This document shows, piece after piece, positions 61,409-64,000 of a stretch of 64,000 nucleotides of DNA (within the stretch, counting starts at the first letter, position 1; each line of letters opens with the position of its first letter). The stretch is from Janthinobacterium aquaticum (GTDB lineage: Bacteria; Pseudomonadota; Gammaproteobacteria; Burkholderiales; Burkholderiaceae_D): positions 186,001-250,000 of the forward strand of contig NZ_WFLK01000001.1 in assembly GCF_009208565.1 (NCBI RefSeq), read 5' to 3'. Both the position numbers and the translations under genes were made by a program. The notes under the pieces were generated by a model that saw only the letters and a list, made by a program, of their open reading frames with translations, was not told the origin of the DNA and searched no databases.

Positions 61409-63991
61409 GGACGACTCCAGAAAATCCTGCGCAAAACGCTGCAGCACGCCGCCGGCCTCGTAGATTGACACTTCTTCGGCCGTATCGAGGCGGCAGGTCA
61501 CCGGCACTTGCAGCGTCTCGCCGTTGCTGCGATGGACCACCAGTGTCAGGATAGAGCGCGGTGTGCGCTCGCCGAGAACGTCATAGGTCTCGCTGCCATC
61601 GAGCGCCAGCGTCTTGCGGTTCACGCCGGGCAAAAACTCCAGCGGCAGCACACCCATGCCAACCAGGTTGGTGCGGTGGATGCGCTCGAAGCCTTCGGCC
61701 ACGATCGCTTCCACGCCGGCCAGGCGCACGCCTTTGGCTGCCCAGTCGCGCGAGGAACCCTGGCCATAGTCGGCGCCGGCGACAATGATCAAGGGCTGCT
61801 TGCGCTCCATATACACTTCGATCGCTTCCCACATGCGTGAGATGGTGCCATCGGGCTCGATGCGCGTGAGCGAACCGGCCTTGACCTTGCCGTCCTCAAT
61901 CACCATTTCGTTTTTCAGGGTCGGATTGGCAAAGGTGGCGCGCTGCGCCGTCAGATGGTCGCCGCGATGGGTGGCGTAGGAATTGAAGTCCTCTTCCGGC
62001 AAGCCCATTTTGGCCAGATACGCGCCCGCTGCGCTGTCGAGCATAATGGCGTTCGACGGCGACAGATGGTCGGTGGTGATATTGTCGCCCAATACCGCCA
62101 GCGGGCGCATGCCGCGCAGGGTGCGCGCGCCGGCCAGCGCGCCTTCCCAGTAAGGCGGACGGCGGATATAGGTTGTCTGCGGGCGCCAGTCGTACAGCGC
62201 GCTGACCTTCTCGCCGTCATCCACGCGGGCGGCAAACATCGGCACATACACCTTGCGGTACTGCTCGGGCTTGACGCTGGCTGCCACGATGGCGTCGATC
62301 TCTTCGTCGGACGGCCAGATATCCTTGAGCGTGACCGGCTTGCCGTCGGCATCGAAGCCCAGCACGTCTTTCTCGATATCGAAGCGGATGGTGCCGGCAA
62401 TAGCATAGGCCACGACCAGCGGCGGCGAAGCCAGGAAGGCCTGCTTGGCATACGGGTGGATGCGGCCGTCGAAGTTGCGGTTGCCCGACAACACGGCGGT
62501 GGCATACAGGTCGCGCGAGACGACTTCTTCCTGGATCACCGGATCGAGCGCGCCGGACATGCCGTTGCACGAGGTGCAGGCAAACGCCACCACGCCAAAG
62601 CCCAGCGCTTCGAGTTCGCTCATCAAGCCGGCTTCCTGCAGATACAGTTCGACGGTTTTCGAGCCCGGCGCCAGCGACGACTTGACCCACGGTTTTCTCT
62701 GCAGGCCCAGGCGGTTGGCGTTGCGCGCAATCAGCCCGGCGGCAATCATGTTGCGCGGATTGTTGGTGTTGGTGCAGCTGGTAATGGCGGCGATGATGAC
62801 GGCGCCATCGGGCATTTTGCCCGCTTCGTTTTCTACCACCCCGGCAATGCCGCGCGCGGCCAGTTCCGAGGTTGGCACGCGGCTGTGCGGATTGGACGGC
62901 CCGGCGATATTGCGCACCACCGTCGACAGGTCGAACTCCAGCACGCGTTCATACTGCGCCGTGGCCAGGCTGTCGGCCCACAGGCCCGTTTCCCGGGCAT
63001 AGGCTTCGACCAGCTGCACCAGTTCGTCGTCCCGGCCGGTCAGTTTCAGGTACTTGATGGTCTGCTGGTCGATATAGAACATGGCCGCCGTGGCGCCAAA
63101 TTCGGGCGCCATATTGGCGATGGTGGCGCGGTCGCCCAGCGTCAGGTGCGAGGCACCCTCGCCAAAAAACTCGAGGTAGGACGACACTACTTTCTGCTTG
63201 CGCAGGAATTCCGTCAGCGCCAGCACGGTGTCGGTGGCGGTAATGCCCGGTTGTGGTTTGCCAGTCAGCTTGACGCCGATAATATCGGGCAAACGCATCC
63301 ACGAGGCGCGCCCCAGCATCACGCTTTCCGCTTCCAGGCCACCCACGCCGATGGCGATCACGCCCAATGCGTCGACCATCGGCGTATGCGAATCGGTGCC
63401 CACCAGCGTGTCGGGATAGGCGACGCCGTCCTGCACCTGGATCACCGGCGACATGCGCTCCAGATTGATCTGGTGCAGGATGCCGTTACCGGGCGGGATC
63501 ACGTCGACGTTCTTGAAGGCCTTCTTGGTCCAGTCGATAAAGTCGAAGCGGTCTTCATTGCGGCGGTCTTCGATGGCGCGATTCTTGGCAAAGGCGTCCG
63601 GGTCGAAGCCGCCGCATTCCACCGCCAGCGAATGGTCGACCACCAGCTGCGTGGGGACGACCGGGTTGACCAGCGCCGGGTCGCCGCCCTGCGCGGCAAT
63701 CGCGTCGCGCAGGCCGGCCAGGTCGACCAGCGCGGTCTGGCCGAGAATGTCGTGGCAGACCACGCGCGCCGGGAACCATGGAAAGTCGAGGTCGCGCCGG
63801 CGCTCGATCAGCTGCGTCAGCGAGGCGTCCAGCGTGGCCGGGTCGCAGCGGCGCACCAGGTTTTCCGCCAGTACGCGCGAGGTATACGGCAGGCCGGCCC
63901 AGGCGCCAGGTTTGATGGCGTCGACGGCGGCGCGCGCATCAAAGTAGTCGAGCCGGGTGCCAGGCAAAGCCTTGCGGTAAAGATGATTCAT
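61379..63991 (-). CDS. acnD: Fe/S-dependent 2-methylisocitrate dehydratase AcnD
   Basis: An 870-residue aconitase-family enzyme of the methylcitrate cycle. [4Fe-4S] Cys ligands are in AAITSCTNTNNP and FACTSCNGMSG; VGTDSHTPM and GDNITTDHLSPSNAI are family marks. It dehydrates 2-methylcitrate and needs PrpF, encoded next. The ATG at 63991 is inside the window, so the gene is complete. Its C-terminus is encoded by a REP element. prpC, prpB and prpR are expected beyond the window edge. Confidence 0.93.
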   Translation of the reverse strand: MNHLYRKALPGTRLDYFDARAAVDAIKPGAWAGLPYTSRVLAENLVRRCDPATLDASLTQLIERRRDLDFPWFPARVVCHDILGQTALVDLAGLRDAIAAQGGDPALVNPVVPTQLVVDHSLAVECGGFDPDAFAKNRAIEDRRNEDRFDFIDWTKKAFKNVDVIPPGNGILHQINLERMSPVIQVQDGVAYPDTLVGTDSHTPMVDALGVIAIGVGGLEAESVMLGRASWMRLPDIIGVKLTGKPQPGITATDTVLALTEFLRKQKVVSSYLEFFGEGASHLTLGDRATIANMAPEFGATAAMFYIDQQTIKYLKLTGRDDELVQLVEAYARETGLWADSLATAQYERVLEFDLSTVVRNIAGPSNPHSRVPTSELAARGIAGVVENEAGKMPDGAVIIAAITSCTNTNNPRNMIAAGLIARNANRLGLQRKPWVKSSLAPGSKTVELYLQEAGLMSELEALGFGVVAFACTSCNGMSGALDPVIQEEVVSRDLYATAVLSGNRNFDGRIHPYAKQAFLASPPLVVAYAIAGTIRFDIEKDVLGFDADGKPVTLKDIWPSDEEIDAIVAASVKPEQYRKVYVPMFAARVDDGEKVSALYDWRPQTTYIRRPPYWEGALAGARTLRGMRPLAVLGDNITTDHLSPSNAIMLDSAAGAYLAKMGLPEEDFNSYATHRGDHLTAQRATFANPTLKNEMVIEDGKVKAGSLTRIEPDGTISRMWEAIEVYMERKQPLIIVAGADYGQGSSRDWAAKGVRLAGVEAIVAEGFERIHRTNLVGMGVLPLEFLPGVNRKTLALDGSETYDVLGERTPRSILTLVVHRSNGETLQVPVTCRLDTAEEVSIYEAGGVLQRFAQDFLESSVGRISGAAA

Positions 63992-64000
63992 GGTGGCGCT

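Overview
The window is a 64 kb stretch of GC-rich chromosome from a betaproteobacterium. The best fit is the Oxalobacteraceae (Massilia/Duganella/Janthinobacterium type). The reasons are the codon use, the AcnD-PrpF-PrpE methylcitrate genes, the many signalling proteins, and a repeated GTAG-type REP hairpin. This placement is inferred from gene content, not from a marker gene. There is no rRNA, CRISPR array, transposase or integrase in view, and one tRNA, Leu(UAA).

Layout. 1-5747: the tail of a pilus/secretion-like operon (GspL/PilN-, PilO/GspM- and PilP/MshK-like proteins and two paralogous pseudopilins), translationally coupled to an ABC-2 permease and a membrane-anchored helical protein, followed by a third pilin-like gene. 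5862-12192: a hemerythrin protein, then on the minus strand two acyl-CoA dehydrogenases, a MaoC hydratase and a hybrid histidine kinase, and a HigBA-type toxin-antitoxin pair. 12366-18282: ordinary genes (alpha/beta hydrolase, AlaC, pentapeptide-repeat protein, MFS exporter with divergent LysR regulator). Four copies of a ~60-nt small RNA with its own promoter and terminator are interspersed, all on the minus strand. 18451-26552: tail-specific protease, two chemoreceptors, a DUF2007 protein, and TetR and MarR regulators. 26667-34485: malate:quinone oxidoreductase, thymidine kinase, the reverse transsulfuration pair (CBS and cystathionine lyase), a ParB-like protein and three small unknowns. 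34498-42279: c-di-GMP genes (HD-GYP; a porin / PstS-like / diguanylate cyclase operon) and a TonB receptor.

42946-55928 is the most interesting part. It holds pyroglutamyl peptidase and a MocR regulator, then, divergently, a TonB receptor, an SbmA/YddA-like ABC transporter, thioredoxin, an unknown protein, an M16C peptidase and an M3 oligopeptidase. These genes read as a route that takes a peptide through both membranes, reduces its disulfides and digests it in the cytosol. It resembles protease-associated import systems such as FusABCD and yddA-yddB-pqqL, but the peptidases lack signal peptides.

55929-58170 holds two gene remnants and a small phage-like module (membrane protein, winged-helix protein, S24 repressor) with three matching operator-like sites. 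58180-63991 is prpE, prpF and acnD of the methylcitrate cycle, with a REP pair inside the operon that encodes the last residues of AcnD.
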